A stretch of 36,507 bases of DNA, taken from positions 1 through 36,507 of the forward strand of contig OMWB01000036.1 of NCBI GenBank assembly GCA_900314645.1, read 5' to 3'. The notes under the pieces were generated by a model. It was not told the origin of the DNA. It did not search any database and worked only from the letters and a program-made list of their open reading frames with translations. Shown here piece after piece: positions 17,112 to 26,520 of the stretch; positions within the stretch are counted from its first letter, which is position 1, and each line of letters starts with the position of its first letter. The translations under genes and the position numbers were made by a program. Source of the DNA: an uncultured Actinomycetes bacterium. GTDB lineage: Bacteria; Actinomycetota; Coriobacteriia; Coriobacteriales; Atopobiaceae.

Positions 17112-18236
17112 CTATGGAAGAGGGTCCCTCGAGATACTCTCTTCCCTCCGCACGAGCCAGCGATCCAACCGCACCTTGATAAAGGCAGCGAGCGGGACGG
17201 CAACGACCATGCCGACGAGGCCCCCGATGGCGTTTCCGGCGATGATCGCCACGAACACGACGAGCGGATGAACCTCGACTGCGTGGGAGAGCAGGCGCGG
17301 ATTGATGATGTTGGCGTCAACCAGCATGATGACGGAGAGCGCCACGACGCCGGCGAGGAGCCTCGAGAAGTCTTCTTCGGCAAAGCACGCCAGCACCATG
17401 GTCGCGTACCCCATCGGCCCGCCCACATACGGGATGAGGTTGCCGATGCCCGTGACCAAACCAACGAGAGGGCCGTAAGGCACCCCAATCGCCGTAAGGA
17501 CGAGCGATGCCAAGACGCCAACCAGGACAGCATCGACGAGCTGACCCCGAATGTAGCCGGAGAAGGCATCGTCAGCGTCCTTCAGCAGTGCCGCGGCATC
17601 AAAACCTTGGTAGCCATCAAACGTGACAAGGAGGACTCGCTTAGCGTACTTGAAGACGCGCTCACCGTCCAAGAGAAAATATATCCCGAAGACCATCGAG
17701 AAGAAGACCCGGGAAATGACGTTGGTCGCCGCGCCGAACGCGCCGACCAACGTGGCACGTTCGCCCGCCTTCACGATGCCCAGCTCGGTTGCCACGCGTT
17801 GGAGGGTACCCAGGAGCTTGTTGACATCGCCTTCTGCCACGGCAAGGAGACCCTGTATGGTCTCTGGATTCACGCTCTCGATGCTGCGCGTGATGACGAG
17901 CACCAGCATGAATGTGACGGCGCAGACGGCGAGCGCGACCATCGCCACCGTGAGAGCGGTGGCAATCCTGATCCGCGCGTCTAGGCTCTCCGCGAAGACG
18001 CCCCATCCCGCAAGCCTCTCGGAGAGCCCACGCACCGCTGGGAGAAGCAGGTAGCACATGAGCAGGCCGTACGCGAATGGCTCGGCCACAGCACATGCCA
18101 GCTCCCACACCTTGAAAAGGAGCTCGCTCGAGGTGTAGGCAAGCAGGCCGATCGCCGCTATGACAAGCACCGTAAGGACCGCATGGAAGCAGATCTTCAA
18201 GTATCGAGAGTCAATGAGGCTGTTAATCGTGTTCAA
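17112..18236 (-). CDS. AI-2E family (PerM/YdiK-like) membrane transporter
   Basis: This polytopic inner-membrane protein of 374 residues belongs to the AI-2E/UPF0118 family. There are about seven or eight hydrophobic spans. Two lie near the N-terminus, then a long amphipathic soluble segment (SVNPETIQGLLAVAEGDVNK) and a C-terminal bundle. The bundle contains IGNLIPYVGGPMG, the family hallmark PYxG near residue 265, and LVDANIINPRLLSHAVEVHP. Members have been linked to AI-2 export or Na+/H+ antiport, and the substrate here is not predictable. The start is TTG at 18236, nine bases after GGAGG. It overlaps the kinase gene by 14 bp, so it is translationally coupled to the two-component system and possibly its target or partner. 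Confidence 0.85.
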   Translation of the reverse strand: MNTINSLIDSRYLKICFHAVLTVLVIAAIGLLAYTSSELLFKVWELACAVAEPFAYGLLMCYLLLPAVRGLSERLAGWGVFAESLDARIRIATALTVAMVALAVCAVTFMLVLVITRSIESVNPETIQGLLAVAEGDVNKLLGTLQRVATELGIVKAGERATLVGAFGAATNVISRVFFSMVFGIYFLLDGERVFKYAKRVLLVTFDGYQGFDAAALLKDADDAFSGYIRGQLVDAVLVGVLASLVLTAIGVPYGPLVGLVTGIGNLIPYVGGPMGYATMVLACFAEEDFSRLLAGVVALSVIMLVDANIINPRLLSHAVEVHPLVVFVAIIAGNAIGGLVGMVVAVPLAAFIKVRLDRWLVRREESISRDPLP

Positions 18237-19596
18237 GGGTCTCACCCTCCACTTCGCATGAACCGACTGGCGCCAATTGATGCGAGTCGTTGCCCCGCGC
18301 CTTCCTGAAAGAAAGCGTGGTCTCGAATGCCTCGCCATCGCAGCTTGACTGCGAGAAGCCTCCCATCGCCTCCATCATCGCAGCGATGTTCCGAGCGCCG
18401 ATGCCCATGCTTTCCGTCGCGTCTCCTTCGGCGGCCACGACATTGGTCACGGTTATGCCAGCATGCCCATCGCTCTCGAAGCACTCAACGAGCACAGGCT
18501 GGGATCGGTCCGCGTATCGGTCGAGGTTCGACGTGATGTTGTCGAACACACGACGCACGAAGGGCTTGAAGACCATAACCGTGCACCCCGGAACGGATGG
18601 CGGGGACCACACCCGAAGGCCCTGCCGCTCGCAATAGTCGGACATCTCGCCAATGCCGTCGACGAGCGTCTCTTCCAGGGTCGCCTCCTCGCACGGGACC
18701 TTCCCCTCGTCGTCCGATGCGGACGAGTAGCGCAGGATGCTGTCCGCGAGGCTCTTGATCTGGTCCGCAACCTCGTCGATGCGCCCGAGATACACCGCCA
18801 GTTGCCCCTCATCCCCACATCCGCCTCGCCTCACGATCTCGGTGTAGAGCAGAAGCTTGGTGAGCGGCGTGCGCAGGTCGTGCGAAAGGCTCGTGACAAG
18901 CAGCTGGTTCGCCTGTCGCGCGCTCTCCTCGGCGGCGCGTTGTTGGGCAAACGACGTACGCAGAGACTCTAGGTTATTTGCCAGGGTACCCAGCTCGTCC
19001 TTCCCCCGTATGGTCACCGGCCGCTCGAAGACGCCGCCCGCCATGGCCTGGATCTCCGAGCTGAGCAGCCGAATGTACCGCTCGATCCTGCGGACCTCCA
19101 TCAGGAAGACCACGAAGAAGGCGACGAAGCTCATGACGGCCTCTGCAATCAGCGCATTCATCCGCAGCTGATACGCATCGTCACTGACAATCAGGGCCTC
19201 AGCCTGCCCGTCCTCCATATCCAGGACGTAGTATTGGAACCAGTCGTAGGGTCGCGCCTCTATCTCCTTGTCATAGAGCTCGTCCTCGTCGGCATTCGAG
19301 GAGCTGAACACAAGCCTCCCGTCGCGATAGAGCTCGAAGAGCACCAGCGGCTGCGTCTGTGACCATGCCCTGAGCGCCGCAGAATCGGTAGAGGATACTT
19401 CATGTTTGTTTATAAAGCTCTGAAGAGACTGGATGCGAGAGGAAGCGCACCTGTCCAGATAGTCGGTGTCGCCCACGTAGCGATCGACAGCCCAGGAGCC
19501 CAAAAGCTGCAGCACGAAGAAGAGCGCCATCGAGACGAGAGCGGCACGAAAAAGGGCTCGGGCGAGACGAACGCTCAGGCTCGAGGCGCTACCCAT
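18223..19596 (-). CDS. Sensor histidine kinase, membrane-bound
   Basis: This two-component kinase has 457 residues. Transmembrane span 1 is at about 16-37, followed by an extracytoplasmic sensor segment of about 110 residues, span 2 at about 148-168, and a HAMP linker. The H-box SLSHDLRTPL has the phospho-accepting His near 239, and the N-box is VFDNITSNLDRYAD. The G-box is SMGIGARNIAAMMEAMGG, where GIGARN replaces the common GxGL. The ATP-binding domain is short and ends FETTLSFRK. The signal sensed is unknown. ATG 19596 overlaps the last codons of the response-regulator gene and follows GGTGAG. The frame also allows a start at 19608. Confidence 0.9.
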   Translation of the reverse strand: MGSASSLSVRLARALFRAALVSMALFFVLQLLGSWAVDRYVGDTDYLDRCASSRIQSLQSFINKHEVSSTDSAALRAWSQTQPLVLFELYRDGRLVFSSSNADEDELYDKEIEARPYDWFQYYVLDMEDGQAEALIVSDDAYQLRMNALIAEAVMSFVAFFVVFLMEVRRIERYIRLLSSEIQAMAGGVFERPVTIRGKDELGTLANNLESLRTSFAQQRAAEESARQANQLLVTSLSHDLRTPLTKLLLYTEIVRRGGCGDEGQLAVYLGRIDEVADQIKSLADSILRYSSASDDEGKVPCEEATLEETLVDGIGEMSDYCERQGLRVWSPPSVPGCTVMVFKPFVRRVFDNITSNLDRYADRSQPVLVECFESDGHAGITVTNVVAAEGDATESMGIGARNIAAMMEAMGGFSQSSCDGEAFETTLSFRKARGNDSHQLAPVGSCEVEGETLEHD

Positions 19597-20311
19597 TGAG
19601 CTCACCACCGCAGAACCGATACCCCTTTCCCCACGACGTCACGACGATCCTGGGGTTATGGGAGTCTTCCTCGATCTTCGCGCGGAGCCTTCTGATGTGC
19701 ACCATAACGGTGCCCCCGCTCGCATACGTGAACGGCTCGTCCCACACCACCTCGTAGATGACCTGCGCCGAGTAGATGCGCGCGGGGTTTTGCATCAGCA
19801 GCAGGAGGATCTGGTACTCGAGCTCCGTGAGGTCAACCTCTTCGCCGCGCACCCACACCGCGTTGTACGTGCGTGCTATTCGCACGCATCCGACCTCCAG
19901 GTAGTCGGACGGCGCGATCGCGCCGGCATCGTCCTTGCTCCCATACACGCAGTAGCGCCGAAGCAGCGCCTTGACGCGCGCGATGAGCTCGACGTATGAG
20001 AACGGCTTCGTGAGGTAGTCGTCTCCTCCGGCGGAGAGGCCGACGAGCTTGTCCTGCTCCTGCGTCTTTGCGGTCAGGAAGAGTATTGGGGTGGCGAAGC
20101 TCTTCCTGATCTCTTCGCACACGCGCAGCCCGCTCATGCCCGGCATCATCACGTCGAGGATGACGAGGTCGACGTCACCGGAGATGCGCTCGAGCGCCTG
20201 CCTGCCATCCGATGCCTCGAGGATGACGTAGCCCTCGCCCCCAAGCAGGATTCTGATGCCCTCGCGAATCTCGTCTTCGTCCTCGACTATGAGGATCGTC
20301 TGGTCGTTCAT
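19589..20311 (-). CDS. OmpR-family response regulator
   Basis: This 240-residue regulator is the cognate partner of the overlapping kinase gene. The receiver domain carries acidic pocket EDEDE near 10-14, phospho-acceptor Asp53 in VILDVMMPG, Thr80 in FLTAK and Lys102 in LTKPFSY. The C-terminal winged helix has LTELEYQILLLLMQNP and the wing/recognition segment GGTVMVHIRRLRAKIE, ending VTSWGKGYRF. The ATG at 20311 (MNDQTILIVEDE) is preferred over upstream ATGs at 20320 and 20329 because those lack a ribosome binding site. The stop overlaps the kinase start, giving a tightly coupled operon RR-HK-AI-2E transporter. Confidence 0.92.
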   Translation of the reverse strand: MNDQTILIVEDEDEIREGIRILLGGEGYVILEASDGRQALERISGDVDLVILDVMMPGMSGLRVCEEIRKSFATPILFLTAKTQEQDKLVGLSAGGDDYLTKPFSYVELIARVKALLRRYCVYGSKDDAGAIAPSDYLEVGCVRIARTYNAVWVRGEEVDLTELEYQILLLLMQNPARIYSAQVIYEVVWDEPFTYASGGTVMVHIRRLRAKIEEDSHNPRIVVTSWGKGYRFCGGELNG

Positions 20312-20338
20312 TGCCCCCATACCTTTCATGCTTTTGGC

Positions 20339-20370
20339 GGTGGCGCCCCCACACGTGCGGGGACGCCACC
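20339..20370 (-). terminator. GC-rich hairpin between lipoprotein and response-regulator genes
   Basis: Arms GGTGGCGCCCC (20339 on) and GGGGACGCCACC (20359-20370) pair with one bulge or mismatch around an eight-base loop. It sits after the lipoprotein stop and before the regulator start on the minus strand. There is no T-run, so it may only attenuate. Confidence 0.45.
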
Positions 20371-20417
20371 ACAGGGAGAGAAAGGCCGCTCAATGCTCAC
20401 GCGCTACGCACAGGCCC

Positions 20418-20825
20418 CTAACCCGCGTTGGTTCCGGAACCGGTCTTGCCGGTCGTGGTCTTGCCGGAGTTGGTCGTCGTGCTCTTGCCGGTCGTGGTCT
20501 TGCCGGAGTTGGTCGTCGTGGTCTTGCCGGTCGTGGTCTTGCCGGAGTTGGTCGTCGTGGTCTTGCCGGTCGTGGTCTTGCCGGAGTTGGTCTTGCTGGA
20601 ATCGGTCGTGGTGCTCTTACCGGTCGTGGTCTTGCTGGAGTTGGAGCCGGACGTCGTCGACTTGTCGTCCTTCTTGGTCTGTGACTGCGTTGTGGCGGCA
20701 GCATCGGCGGGCTTCTTGGAGCCGCCACATGCCGTCAGAGGCAGGACTCCCAAGCTCAATGCGAGACCCGCTGCCAGAATCCCGCGGCCGATCTTGCCCT
20801 TGATGTCGGTTGTCGAATCCTTCAT
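20418..20825 (-). CDS. Small repeat-rich lipoprotein
   Basis: This predicted surface lipoprotein has 135 residues. ATG 20825 follows AAAGGA by about nine bases. The signal sequence GRGILAAGLALSLGVLPLTAC (core LALSLGVLPLTAC) ends in the lipobox LTAC. The mature part has no globular domain: it is a Ser/Thr/Lys/Asn/Gly repeat region in which a 13-residue unit NSGKTTTGKTTTT recurs almost four times. Such low-complexity regions typically act as flexible, possibly glycosylated wall spacers. No function can be assigned. It lies upstream of the two-component operon on the same strand, separated by a hairpin, and could be a target or co-regulated gene. The DNA repeats could allow length change by slippage. 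Confidence 0.8.
   Translation of the reverse strand: MKDSTTDIKGKIGRGILAAGLALSLGVLPLTACGGSKKPADAAATTQSQTKKDDKSTTSGSNSSKTTTGKSTTTDSSKTNSGKTTTGKTTTTNSGKTTTGKTTTTNSGKTTTGKSTTTNSGKTTTGKTGSGTNAG
20445..20592. repeat. 39-bp tandem repeat, about 3.8 copies, inside the lipoprotein gene
   Basis: Units start at 20445, 20484, 20523 and 20562 with the plus-strand phrase CTTGCCGGTCGTGGTC. Units are nearly identical, with single-base changes, and encode 13 residues each without shifting frame. High identity suggests recent expansion. Confidence 0.85.
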
Positions 20826-20920
20826 TTCCTGTAGTCCTTTCTTCGAACGTCGAAAGCCGGATTGCCTTCGACGACTACCAAGACTACGGGGCACACCTTA
20901 CGATCTTCGGGTTTCGCGCC

Positions 20921-21358
20921 TTACGCTTTCTTACGACGCGCTCCCCCGATTGCACCCTCCATCTCGTCGGCCAAGGTCTCAAGGTCGGCAACCAGGCCAT
21001 CACTCACGCATCGCAGCGCGATCTGGTCCTCGGCGTCAAGCAGGGTCCCCAGCGTGAGCTCGGCGAGCTCCTTGCCCTGCTCGGTGAGGCATACGTCCTT
21101 CTGCTTGTCCCCGCGGGGGACAAGCATGACGTTTCCGGCTTCCACCTGTTGCATGACGGTGGTGTTCAGCGTCGAACGTGGGATGTGCCACTCGTCGCAT
21201 ATCTCCTTTTGAGAGCGGGGCACGCCATCGGCGCAGACGTAGAGCAGGACAAAGAGGCTCTCCTTGACCTCCAGCGTGCGGCGGAAGCGATCGTACTGCC
21301 CATTGATGCGGTTGAGCGTGCGCATCAGCCTGATGAGCTTCTCGCGGTTGCCTCGCAT
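20921..21358 (-). CDS. MarR-like winged-helix regulator
   Basis: This 145-residue regulator has the MarR layout: an N-terminal dimer helix (REKLIRLMRTLNRINGQYDR), the HTH SQKEICDEWHIPRSTLNTTV, a beta wing with Gly-Asp-Lys (VMLVPRGDKQKDVCLTEQGKE), and a C-terminal helix. The ATG at 21358 is six bases after AGGAG. It is divergent from the GNAT gene, with only 67 bp between the two starts, and a near-perfect palindrome (21374-21389) lies in that gap. It therefore probably represses itself and/or the acetyltransferase. The ligand is unknown. Confidence 0.85.
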   Translation of the reverse strand: MRGNREKLIRLMRTLNRINGQYDRFRRTLEVKESLFVLLYVCADGVPRSQKEICDEWHIPRSTLNTTVMQQVEAGNVMLVPRGDKQKDVCLTEQGKELAELTLGTLLDAEDQIALRCVSDGLVADLETLADEMEGAIGGARRKKA

Positions 21359-21373
21359 GTGCGGCTCCTATAC

Positions 21374-21389
21374 AATACGATTTCGGATT
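21374..21389. promoter_or_regulatory. Candidate MarR operator between divergent genes
   Basis: AATACGA-TT-TCGGATT forms a palindrome with seven-base arms and one mismatch. It lies 16 bp upstream of the MarR start codon, overlapping the TATTGTAT/TTGTATAG stretch that could serve as its -10. The size suits a MarR dimer. Confidence 0.45.
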
Positions 21390-21425
21390 ATTATGGGCAA
21401 CAATCATCGCATATGGGAGGAACCA

Positions 21426-21986
21426 ATGCAAGAAGCTGCAGGAGTAACGCTCAGCCCTCTTGTTCCTGAGGACCGCGAGCAGTTCATCGTGGACAACCAA
21501 GAGGCGTTCCTCTACGGGGCCACGCAGGAGTTCGGTCTGCGGGATGACCACTTCGAGGAGGACGGCCAGATCATCTCTCGTGCCACCATCGAGGCGTCCA
21601 TCGACGGGCAAGGCAACGAGGCCTACCGCATCATGGACCACGACGAGCGTGTGGGCGGCCTCGTCCTCCACATCGATCCCGAAACCCGGAGAGGGGAGCT
21701 CGAGCTCCTCTTCGTCTCCCCCCGCGCGCACAGCAAGGGCATCGGCCAGGCCGCGTGGAGGTGCGTGGAGGAGCTCCACCCCGAGGTACGCGTCTGGGGG
21801 CTGGTGACCCCCTACTTCGAGAAGCGCAACATCCACTTCTACGTGAATAAGCTCGGCTTCCATATCGTCGAATTCTTCAACTCACACCATCCTGACCCCA
21901 ACGAGCTAGACTCCCACGACGATGCGAGCGAAAAGGACGAGATGTTCCGCTTCGAGAAGGTCGTGGGAGGGGCTCCGTCTTGCTAG
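21426..21986 (+). CDS. GNAT-family N-acetyltransferase
   Basis: This acetyl-CoA-dependent acetyltransferase has 186 residues. Motif A is visible as LELLFVSPRAHSKGIGQAAW, in which the HSKGIG loop binds the CoA pyrophosphate. The C-terminal FYVNKLGFHIVEFF is the usual GNAT end strand. ATG 21426 follows GGAGG at ideal distance. The acceptor substrate is unknown. It is transcribed divergently from a MarR regulator that probably controls it. The protein ends with about 30 charged residues beyond the fold (HDDASEKDEMFRFEK). Confidence 0.85.
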   Translation: MQEAAGVTLSPLVPEDREQFIVDNQEAFLYGATQEFGLRDDHFEEDGQIISRATIEASIDGQGNEAYRIMDHDERVGGLVLHIDPETRRGELELLFVSPRAHSKGIGQAAWRCVEELHPEVRVWGLVTPYFEKRNIHFYVNKLGFHIVEFFNSHHPDPNELDSHDDASEKDEMFRFEKVVGGAPSC

Positions 21987-22137
21987 ACGGGCGAATCCCC
22001 GCTGGAGATTTCGCTCGACCACCTCGATCATGTTGCGATAAAGAGTGGCCAAGGAATTCGCAAGGTTGTGATTCAACGACACCACATCCTCCCCAGCCAC
22101 GCACCCATCAAAAGCATTAAGAGACAGTAACCCGCTG

Positions 22138-22449
22138 TCACTCGCCAAGGACTGTGGGCAGCTCCAGCGAATACCTCTCAGGGCACTTCTCAGCGAGCAG
22201 CGCAACAGCCGCGGCCAGATCAGACCTAAAGGCAGCCTCCTCCGGCGTCGCGAATCCCTTGTTATAGAACTCCGTCGGCGTGTCGACGTATGTCGCGTCG
22301 AAACGCTCCTGAATCAACCTGAATCTTTCTTCGAGCTCACGGTCATCTGAGAGCTCTGGAGGAAGCGCGGTGTCCTCGATGATTCCGTCATCATCGTAGA
22401 GCCAGACGGGGTAACACTTGTACTCCAGCCGAATCCTTATTGCGCTCAT
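22138..22449 (-). CDS. Small hypothetical protein
   Basis: I do not recognise this acidic protein of 103 residues. It has no signal peptide or membrane span. It starts MSAIRIRLEYKCYPVWLYDD, has a run of helical, acidic sequence (ELSDDRELEERFRLIQERFD), then TEFYNKGFATPEEAAFRSDL and a short C-terminal tail. The ribosome binding site AAGGAGG six bases before ATG 22449 is perfect, supporting a real gene. The size and EYKCYPVWLYD opening recall small immunity-type proteins, but this is a guess. Downstream (21990-22130) the minus strand has another open stretch (NLANSLATLYRNMIEVVERN) that could be a remnant and cannot be identified. Confidence 0.6.
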   Translation of the reverse strand: MSAIRIRLEYKCYPVWLYDDDGIIEDTALPPELSDDRELEERFRLIQERFDATYVDTPTEFYNKGFATPEEAAFRSDLAAAVALLAEKCPERYSLELPTVLGE

Positions 22450-22537
22450 GCTAGGCCTCCTTTGGCATTGATCTCGGATTTGCCCAGAGCATGTCTATGT
22501 TTATGGGCAGGACCGGCAATTGGCCGTCACCAACTCC

Positions 22538-23830
22538 CTACGCACCGAGGCACGTAATCGGAAGGATGTAGACCCCCAGGTCCTTGTCGAAGCGGGCATA
22601 CTCCCCCGCCCCCACGACGACCGCGAGGAACTCCGGCTTGGGATTTCGAGCCGCAGGGTTGGCTGCGACCTTGCGCGCCAGCCGGTTGAGCGAGGCGGCG
22701 GCGGAACCGACCTGGCTCTCGCCGAGCTTCACCTCGAATGCGGCCCACCTGCCGTCGCGCATCTCGACGATTGCGTCGACCTCGAGCCCGTCGGAGTCGC
22801 GGTAGTAGTGGAGCGGGTCGGCGGTTGCACCGGGCAGCGCCGACGCGTACACGGCGAGGTCGTGCATGCAGAGGGACTCGAAGAGCAGGCCGAGGAGCTG
22901 CCCGTCTTCGAGAAGGCGCTCCGGCGAGACCTGCAGGAGAGACGCCGCGAGCGAGGGGTCAGCGAAGTAGCGCTTGGGCTTGGTGCGCAGGCGGGTCTTT
23001 GAGCGGATGGGCGCGTCCCAGCCCGTCACCTGCTCGACGACGTAGAGGTCCTGCAAGGCCGCGATGTGCGCCGCAGCCTTGTTCGTCGCGGACTCTGAGT
23101 CCGCCTCGCCAAGCCCGGCGTCAGAGGCGACGGTGGAGAGCTTCGCCGCGGTGCCGAGGTTGCGGGCGAGCGAGAGCGCGACACGACGCGACTCCTGGCC
23201 GCTCAGCCCCCTCCTCGGAACGCTCACGCTGAAGAGCGCGTCGAGGTACGCGTCGAGGTACTCGGCGCCCCGGGCGTCCCTCCCCACGAGCGCAGGCCAC
23301 CCGCCCTTGCAGATGACGTCCGCGAGCGGCGCGAGGGGCTGCTGCACGAGCTGCGGCTCGAAGCGGCCCTCGAAGAGCCCCGCGAGGGAGACCGCCCCCG
23401 AAGAGAGGCCCATCTCGGCGAGCGTCATCGTCCTCATGCGGAGCTTGCCGATCCGCCCGGCGCCGCTGTGGTGGACCAGGCCCTTCCTCGGCTCCGAGGA
23501 GCCCGTGAGGATGAAGGAACCTAGTTCGTTGCCCGACGCGTCGACCGCAGCGCGCGCCTCGTCCCAGATCGCCGGCACGTCTTGCCACTCGTCGACCACG
23601 TGCGGCCTGGCGCCCAGCAGCGCGACGCCCGGGTCCGCCTCGGCCGCCGTCCGCGGCCCCGCGAGGCCGATGCGCGTGACGCTCTGCCCGAAGGCGAGCG
23701 ACGTCCAGGTCTTCCCGCACCACATGGTCCCCGCGACTTCCACCGCCCCGAAGGTGGCGAGCATCCTCTCGAGCTGTCTGTCCGCGATGCGCGGGATATA
23801 CCCGTCCGGCTTGAGTTGCCCGTATCCCAT
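22538..23830 (-). CDS. AAA ATPase with DUF4143 domain (AAA_14 family), second copy
   Basis: This 430-residue P-loop ATPase is only distantly similar to the copy at 15271-16551. The Walker A is atypical (GTMWCGKT, residues 34-41), Walker B-like HVVDEWQDVPAIWDEAR starts near 77, and sensor FILTGSSEPRKG is near 107. The middle part holds a winged-helix segment, and the C-terminal DUF4143/nuclease-like part has LEVDAIVEMRDGRWAAFEVKLG, an intact E-D...ExK arrangement. The GTMWCGKTWTS/DEWQ style is characteristic of one large subgroup of the family. ATG 23830 lies five bases after GGGAGG. The upstream region has three phased 12-bp repeats (23844-23901), then TPP-like element C. Function of the family is unknown. 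Confidence 0.88.
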   Translation of the reverse strand: MGYGQLKPDGYIPRIADRQLERMLATFGAVEVAGTMWCGKTWTSLAFGQSVTRIGLAGPRTAAEADPGVALLGARPHVVDEWQDVPAIWDEARAAVDASGNELGSFILTGSSEPRKGLVHHSGAGRIGKLRMRTMTLAEMGLSSGAVSLAGLFEGRFEPQLVQQPLAPLADVICKGGWPALVGRDARGAEYLDAYLDALFSVSVPRRGLSGQESRRVALSLARNLGTAAKLSTVASDAGLGEADSESATNKAAAHIAALQDLYVVEQVTGWDAPIRSKTRLRTKPKRYFADPSLAASLLQVSPERLLEDGQLLGLLFESLCMHDLAVYASALPGATADPLHYYRDSDGLEVDAIVEMRDGRWAAFEVKLGESQVGSAAASLNRLARKVAANPAARNPKPEFLAVVVGAGEYARFDKDLGVYILPITCLGA

Positions 23831-23843
23831 CGAAACCTCCCAA

Positions 23844-23901
23844 TACCTTTTAGAGGAAAGTATGATTACTTTTCAGAGGATAATCAAGGTACTTTTTAGA
23901 G
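23844..23901 (-). promoter_or_regulatory. Three 12-bp direct repeats with 23-bp period upstream of ATPase 2
   Basis: The plus-strand motif TACYTTTYAGAG occurs at 23844-23855, 23867-23878 and 23890-23901. Spacing is exactly 23 bp from copy to copy, about two helical turns, so a protein would bind the same face three times. The first copy ends 14 bp upstream of the start codon. The region is also AT-rich compared with its surroundings, so promoter elements probably lie within it. Confidence 0.65.
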
Positions 23902-23920
23902 TGTTCGACTGGGAGCAGGC

Positions 23921-24210
23921 CGTTCGCCGATTCGCCGTCCCCTTGACAAGAGGGCCACTTCGTCGGCTGGACCGGATTTTGGGAATCTGCTGGACTAGGC
24001 ATAAAAAATGCCGCTCTACCTGCGGATGAAATACATGGCCGGGTAACGCTCATTACCCAGATCAGGGCATAAGGGTCGGCACCGCAATTGATGCTCTCTC
24101 AGCCAACGCGGCGTTGATGCCCACGTGAGTCAACCTCACGCGCTCGAGAGCCGCGAAGCGGATCTGCATGTGAAACGGCGTGTGCCAGCTCCCCCACCTA
24201 GTTGTAATGG
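23921..24210 (-). promoter_or_regulatory. TPP-riboswitch-like repeat element, copy C
   Basis: On the minus strand, a TACAAC -10-like hexamer (24201-24206) is followed by a TPP-like core of the same subtype as copy A, with GGTTGACTCACGTGGGC upstream of TTGGCTGAGA. Next come ACCC, CCTGATCTGGGTAATGAG, an imperfect version of the palindrome (24041-24058), and a degraded terminator stem (CCGC/GCGG, 24011-24025) with six Ts. It extends beyond the terminator by about 80 bp shared with copy E. It lies directly upstream of the ATPase 2 promoter region. Confidence 0.55.
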
Positions 24211-24320
24211 CAGAGCAATGCTTTGTTGGTGTTCGGCGCAGATACTCCGCCCCTTCCCCGTCCTTGCGTGTGGGCGGCGATCTACATCCGCTCGCATGAG
24301 AACGACACCGCACGGCCTCT

Positions 24321-25881
<1,561 letters not shown>

Positions 25882-25996
25882 GACTTCTGGCCAACGGGTG
25901 TAATGTGCTTTGGACTGTGGCACCTGACAGCCGGCACGGACGTATCACGAATCGTGTGACAATGGCAACCACGACTACATCTTAGCCACTGCCCTG

Positions 25997-26026
25997 AGTG
26001 GTCACCATGCGTGGTGACCACTTTTC
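25997..26026 (+). terminator. Intrinsic terminator downstream of the GH1 gene
   Basis: Perfect ten-base arms AGTGGTCACC (25997-26006) and GGTGACCACT (26013-26022) around a six-base loop are followed by TTTC. It lies 115 bp after the stop codon. The stretch 25882-25996 holds nothing else I can identify. Confidence 0.65.
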
Positions 26027-26028
26027 AT

Positions 26029-26173
26029 GGTGACCAACTTCTAAGCCGACAAATGCTTATGCCCCAATCGAACACGTCGTGCTGATTCTATGGACGCACC
26101 GATAATCATCGGCTCTGTTTTGTGCATAGATGTGGCCGAACTTGGTAACCAAATGGTGACCAGTTGGTGACCA
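26029..26173. repeat. Cluster of GGTNACCA sites, three at an exact 11-bp period
   Basis: GGTGACCA or GGTAACCA occurs at 26029-26036, 26144-26151, 26155-26162 and 26166-26173. The last three are spaced 11 bp apart. Related GGTCACC/GGTGACC arms form the terminator just upstream. Each site is itself nearly palindromic. The arrangement looks like an operator array or the edge of a lost element. No gene in 25882-26520 is convincing: a 62-residue minus-strand ORF here (26041-26229) lacks recognisable homology. Confidence 0.5.
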
Positions 26174-26243
26174 AGGCTTGGTTTTGGTGAATCGACCTCC
26201 ATCTGACCTGCGGTTTTTTTGAGACTCAAGCTCGCGAAAACTC

Positions 26244-26384
26244 ATGACAATTACCCGGGCCAAGTGTAAGGGTCGGCGCCACAATGGATGCCCCCTCGGC
26301 CGGCGTGCGCCAGCCCCTATTCGGAGGTTACTGTAGCGCAAGGGAAGCGTGCCGCAATCGACACATATGACATGGTGTCAGGGG
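26244..26384 (-). promoter_or_regulatory. TPP-riboswitch-like repeat element, copy D (degenerate)
   Basis: On the minus strand, a promoter-like pair TTGCGG (26352-26357) and TACAGT (26330-26335), spacer 16 bp, is followed by GGGGCTGGCGCACGCCGGCC. Then comes a GAGG in place of TGAGA, GACCC, and a decayed CCCGGGTAATTG where other copies have CTGATCTGGGTAATGC. The terminator is not recognisable. It points toward the 3' end of the GH1 gene, so it controls no gene on its strand. Confidence 0.5.
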
Positions 26385-26520
26385 AAAGATCCTTCACTCC
26401 GAGAGGAAGTTCCCGTGCATGCACACGCCTCGCCGCCGAGGATGGAGTCGAGTATCCTCAGCGGCGAGACTCTCCATGGAACTTAGTCTAGCGAGCCCTT
26501 CGCCCAACGATCCATGCTCG

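Noticed and set aside
20256..20684. Plus-strand Gly/Ala/Arg repeat protein opposite the lipoprotein gene
   Set aside because: It is the antisense reading of the 39-bp repeats. The minus-strand product has a signal peptide, lipobox and ribosome binding site.
21906..22205. Minus-strand 99-residue open frame downstream of the small hypothetical gene
   Set aside because: It overlaps the GNAT gene on the opposite strand and has no supported start. The central part might be a remnant but cannot be identified.
23844..23901. CRISPR array
   Set aside because: Three 12-bp repeats separated by 11-bp spacers are too short and no cas gene is present. The position in a promoter suits operators.
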